DNA from: CAZJRB01 sp964547995
GTDB taxonomy: Bacteria; Planctomycetota; Planctomycetia; Pirellulales; Thermoguttaceae
Assembly: GCA_964547995.1 (NCBI GenBank)
Contig: CAZJRB010000119.1
Coordinates: 1-22,137, forward strand
Direction: 5' to 3'
Length of the DNA stretch: 22,137 nucleotides
Shown here in pieces: positions 19,247 to 22,137 of this stretch (positions are counted from its first letter, which is position 1; each line of letters begins with the position of its first letter). The translations under genes and the position numbers were made by a program. The notes beneath the pieces were generated by a model, which saw nothing but the letters and a program-made list of their open reading frames with translations, was not told the DNA's origin and made no database searches.

Positions 19247-19983
19247 CTCTTTCGATTGCGGTTGTCTGCGAAGGGCCGGCAGATCGACGCACCGGATGCG
19301 ACATTGCCGACCGTGTTGTCTGCGAGCAAGTTCGTTGGATTGAAGATGAGCTTCTCGGTCACTTGCGACAGTGGCGAGGTGTGACGGCGGTCGATGCACA
19401 CTTCGCTTGGACTGAAGTGAAACGCCGTGCAAAAACCAACCTTATTCCTCTCGATGGTTTTGGCGGCGAGAAAGTAGCGCCCGACGCCCATACGGCCCGA
19501 AAGGCACTCTGGTTGCTGCGGGCATCGGCCGATCCTTCCGACGCGGTTGTCATGCTTCGAGACGACGACGGCGATGTGCGGCGCAAAGAAGGCTTGGAAC
19601 TGGCGAGGAAATACTCAAAACCGGGCGTGCCTATCGTGCTTGGCGTCGCTCATCTCAAACGCGAGGCCTGGGTGCTCGCCGGGTTCGAGCCACAGGGCAA
19701 GGATGAAAATGCACGATTAGCCCAGTGTCGACAGGAACTCGGTTTTGATCCCCGTAAAAAGGCCGAACAGCTCACCGCCGTGCCGGATGATGCGAAGAAG
19801 AGTGCAAAACGAGTGCTCAAATTCCTCACCGGGGGCGATCTGAGCCGTGAAACCCAGTGCTGGCGGGAAACCAATCTCGACCTGCTTGAACAACGCGGGG
19901 AAAGCACCGGGCTGAAGGAGTATGTGAAAGAAGTCCGCACGTATCTCGCCCCGCTATTCACCAAACGCCCCGGCACGAATTGA
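19243..19983 (+). CDS. TOPRIM/DUF4276-like protein, putative nuclease partner of the ATPase
   Basis: This 246-residue protein starts at GTG within GTGA, overlapping the ATPase stop by 4 nt, with GGAGG 9 nt upstream; translation is surely coupled. Near the N-terminus, SIAVVCEGPADR has Glu10 in the place of the TOPRIM catalytic glutamate. AVVMLRDDDGD at 101-111 gives Asp107/Asp109 as the DxD acids, and HLKREAWVLAGF at 137-148 matches the ElEaWllA-like motif of DUF4276 as I recall it. TOPRIM domains of OLD-family nucleases cut DNA using these acids and divalent metal. The C-terminal half is basic and helical, with no recognised domain. It most likely forms a complex with the ATPase, making a two-gene version of an OLD nuclease. 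A non-nuclease TOPRIM role cannot be excluded. Confidence 0.75.
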   Translation: MTLSIAVVCEGPADRRTGCDIADRVVCEQVRWIEDELLGHLRQWRGVTAVDAHFAWTEVKRRAKTNLIPLDGFGGEKVAPDAHTARKALWLLRASADPSDAVVMLRDDDGDVRRKEGLELARKYSKPGVPIVLGVAHLKREAWVLAGFEPQGKDENARLAQCRQELGFDPRKKAEQLTAVPDDAKKSAKRVLKFLTGGDLSRETQCWRETNLDLLEQRGESTGLKEYVKEVRTYLAPLFTKRPGTN

Positions 19984-20106
19984 CCGTTCGTCATGGTTGC
20001 TTCCCAGGTTTGCGTCGGCTATCCTCAAGAACAAGCATAGGAATTCGCCGCGAGACGGCAGACATAGGATAAGTAGTCGCACACACGGACCAACGGAGAA
20101 ACCGCC

Positions 20107-21564
20107 ATGCCACGATCGATCCCTACGATTCTTGCATTGCTTCTGTTTGCTGTTGGAGTCTCGTCCGCTGTGGAAGATGCCAACGCCAAGAAGAACGACA
20201 AAGACTCGAAGAAACCAAACGTCCTGTTTATCGCCGTCGACGACCTGAACGACTGGACCGGCTTTCTCGGCGGGTACAAGGGCGTCAAGACGCCGAACCT
20301 CGACCGCTTGGCCGGGCGGGGGGAGTTCTTCACCAGGGCGTACTGCTCCGCCCCGGCGTGCAATCCCTCGCGGGCGAGTCTGCTTTGCGGCGTGCGGCCG
20401 TCGACCTCGGGCGTCTACTACAACCCGAACCCGTGGCGGGCGCAGATGCCCGACGCCGTGACGCTGCCGCAGCACTTCATGGCCGCCGGATACATCGTCC
20501 ACGGCGCCGGCAAGATTTTTCACGGCGGGTTCAAGGACCCGGAGTCGTGGCAAGTCTATTTCGCCCGCCCGCAGAGCATGTATCCCAAGAACCGGCCGGT
20601 CAACGGCATCCGCCCCGGCTCCCATTTCGACTGGGGACCGATCACCGGCGGCGACAAGGACATGGGCGACACCCAGGTGACCGACTTCGGCGTGAAATTC
20701 CTCGCCCAGCAGCACGACAAGCCGTTCTTCCTTGCGGTGGGCATCTTCCGGCCGCATCTGCCGTGGTACGCGCCGCAGAAATACTTCGACGAGTACCCGC
20801 TCGAAGACATCGTTCTGCCGAAGGTCAAGGAGGACGACCTCGACGACGTTCCGCCGGCCGGCGTGAAAATGGCCCGGCCGGAAAGAGACCATGCCAACGT
20901 GCTCAAGGCGAAACAATGGGAAAAGGCCGTTCGGGCATACCTCTCGTGCATCACCTACACCGACGGCCAGATCGGCCGGCTGCTGGACGCCCTTGACAAA
21001 CGCCCCGACGCCAGGGAGACGATCATCGTGCTCTGGACCGACCACGGCTGGCACCTCGGCGAAAAGCTCCATTGGCGAAAATTCACGCTCTGGGAAGAGG
21101 CCGACCGCGTGCCGATGATCTGGGTCGCCCCGGGCGTGACCAAGCCGGGCACCCGCTGCGACCGCACCGTCAGCCTGCTGGACATCTACCCGACGCTCTG
21201 CGACCTGTGCAATCTGCCGATCGGCAAGCACCTCGAAGGGAAGAGCCTTGTGCCGCTGTTGAAGAACCCGAAGGCCGAGTGGGACCGCCCCGTGATCACC
21301 ACCCACGGCCGCAACAACCACGCCGTCCGCAGCGAGCGATGGCGCTACATTCGCTACGCCGACGGCAGCGAGGAACTCTACGACCACGACAACGACCCGA
21401 TGGAATGGACCAACCTGGCCGGCCAGAAGAAGTACGACGACGTGAAGAAGGAGTTGGCCAAGTGGTTCCCCAAGGTCAACGCGGAAGAGGGCCCGCGGGG
21501 GAAGAAAAATAAGAAGGCCGCGAAAAAGCCAGGAAAAGCGAAGAAGAAACCGTCGAGCGAATGA
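20107..21564 (+). CDS. Secreted sulfatase, iduronate-2-sulfatase-like
   Basis: This 485-residue protein has a signal peptide (residues 1-21, MPRSIPTILALLLFAVGVSSA). It carries the type I sulfatase signature CNPSRASLLCG, with Cys85 as the residue converted to formylglycine (C-x-P-S-R). Metal ligands appear in FIAVDDLNDW near residue 45 and in LWTDHGWHLGEKLHWRKFTL near 303-322. GAGKIFHGG provides the catalytic-site lysine, and the C-terminal subdomain has LYDHDNDPMEWTNLA. The pattern PNVLFIAVDDLNDWTGFLGG followed by TPNLDRLAGRG is typical of iduronate-2-sulfatase-like enzymes, abundant in planctomycetes that degrade sulfated polysaccharides. The substrate cannot be told from sequence. The Lys/Ala/Gly tail (about residues 462-485) is unusual and probably disordered. 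GGAGAA about 8 nt upstream supports the start. No maturase gene is visible nearby. Confidence 0.93.
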   Translation: MPRSIPTILALLLFAVGVSSAVEDANAKKNDKDSKKPNVLFIAVDDLNDWTGFLGGYKGVKTPNLDRLAGRGEFFTRAYCSAPACNPSRASLLCGVRPSTSGVYYNPNPWRAQMPDAVTLPQHFMAAGYIVHGAGKIFHGGFKDPESWQVYFARPQSMYPKNRPVNGIRPGSHFDWGPITGGDKDMGDTQVTDFGVKFLAQQHDKPFFLAVGIFRPHLPWYAPQKYFDEYPLEDIVLPKVKEDDLDDVPPAGVKMARPERDHANVLKAKQWEKAVRAYLSCITYTDGQIGRLLDALDKRPDARETIIVLWTDHGWHLGEKLHWRKFTLWEEADRVPMIWVAPGVTKPGTRCDRTVSLLDIYPTLCDLCNLPIGKHLEGKSLVPLLKNPKAEWDRPVITTHGRNNHAVRSERWRYIRYADGSEELYDHDNDPMEWTNLAGQKKYDDVKKELAKWFPKVNAEEGPRGKKNKKAAKKPGKAKKKPSSE

Positions 21565-21645
21565 ACTCGGGACCACAGGATAGGAGGGGGCGTTACTATG
21601 CGCACGCGAACGACGTTCGTCCAAAACCACAGTTAGGGCTCCGCC

Positions 21646-22095
21646 ATGAAGAGCCTCCGTCAATCCGAACCGGACGCGCTCCGTTGGTATCAATACAGGC
21701 TCCGCACGTTGTTCATTGCGTTTGTCGTGGTGGCCGTTCCACTCGGATTGTACTGCGGATGGGCCCGCCGGTACGATGAGACGCAAGACCTGACGGATCA
21801 GATTCTCGCAACTGTCGACTCGCTTGAAGCAAAGCGCCCCGGCGGAATGACACAACTGCAATGGGAAACGGCCATATATTGGACTCGAAATCTTGTGTGC
21901 AATAGCTTAAAACCGGTTGAGGACGACCTGGATGAACTTCGGCGTTTTCAAACCGAGTTGCAGGAAAAAGCGGAAGGAGACGTAGATTTCTGTACCATCC
22001 TGTGGATATGGGATCAGTTTGCCCGTCTCACTGATGCGGGCAAGAAATATCAGTATCACCGACAGCACATGCTAGAAGAGATTAGGTCGTGTTGA
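21646..22095 (+). CDS. Single-pass membrane protein, planctomycete type
   Basis: This 149-residue protein has a polar N-terminus of about 20 residues (MKSLRQSEPDALRWYQYRLR), one hydrophobic segment (TLFIAFVVVAVPLGLYCGWA, about 21-40) and a soluble helical remainder rich in Glu and Leu (DDLDELRRFQTELQEKAEGD). The RWYQYRLRTLF sequence before a membrane helix is, from memory, a recurrent N-terminus in planctomycete small membrane proteins. The function is unknown. It lies 81 nt after the sulfatase on the same strand, with only a weak ribosome site (TAGGG). The stop at 22095 leaves 42 nt of AT-richer non-coding sequence to the window end. Confidence 0.7.
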   Translation: MKSLRQSEPDALRWYQYRLRTLFIAFVVVAVPLGLYCGWARRYDETQDLTDQILATVDSLEAKRPGGMTQLQWETAIYWTRNLVCNSLKPVEDDLDELRRFQTELQEKAEGDVDFCTILWIWDQFARLTDAGKKYQYHRQHMLEEIRSC

Positions 22096-22137
22096 CATTC
22101 ATATAGCGTGAAATTGGTGTATTTGGTATCATTTCGC

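Noticed and set aside
19954..21861. A 635-codon open frame on the minus strand
   Set aside because: It is antisense to the sulfatase, whose active-site motifs fix the true frame; the minus-strand product is Val/Arg/Gly-rich with no domain.

Overview
The window looks like chromosomal DNA of a planctomycete, probably of the Pirellulales type. I infer this from GC-rich coding DNA, a secreted iduronate-2-sulfatase-like sulfatase, a secreted PQQ-type beta-propeller protein, several small proteins of a kind I associate only with this phylum, and gene borders full of palindromic repeats. No species can be named from the sequence alone.

Layout. Positions 1-4204 are read on the minus strand: a huge AsmA-like envelope protein (813-4007), possibly coupled to a tiny upstream membrane ORF (4004-4204), followed by a small acidic protein (386-709). 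Positions 4516-7773 are plus-strand housekeeping genes: dapF (lysine and peptidoglycan precursor), a DUF374-type acyltransferase and xseA (exonuclease VII large subunit). Positions 7900-11383 are minus strand: a small membrane protein with a near-consensus promoter, efpL/yeiP (EF-P-like factor), and a likely proC operon with two small uncharacterised genes. Positions 11588-16801 are plus strand: a small secreted basic protein, a small lipoprotein, a SelA-like PLP enzyme, a secreted protein of unknown function, the beta-propeller protein and a small uncharacterised protein. Positions 20107-22095 hold the sulfatase and a single-pass membrane protein.

The most interesting region is 16834-19983. 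A retron-family reverse transcriptase (17117-18085; NAKAH, YADD and VTG motifs) is preceded by what reads as a separate small RNA gene. That RNA gene has a perfect TTGACA box, an 8-bp closing stem, a hairpin with a TGTTTCG loop like that of a classical retron msr, an 11-bp msd-like hairpin, and a GC hairpin followed by T5. Downstream are an AAA/ABC-type ATPase and a TOPRIM/DUF4276-like protein whose start overlaps the ATPase stop in GTGA. An ATPase plus TOPRIM pair is the logic of OLD nucleases and of some retron effectors, but here the parts are separate genes. I propose a retron-like anti-phage locus with a split OLD-type effector. That is inference from motifs and gene order. The ATPase may have its own promoter, so the effector pair could be an independent unit.

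A second theme is the intergenic DNA. At least five different kinds of long imperfect inverted repeat (arms of about 19-29 bp) lie in gaps between genes. One kind occurs twice (49-107 and 12044-12102), and another is flanked by 13-bp direct repeats, as an inserted MITE-like element would be. A third point is the SelA homologue, which keeps the PLP lysine but lacks several arginines characteristic of true selenocysteine synthases.
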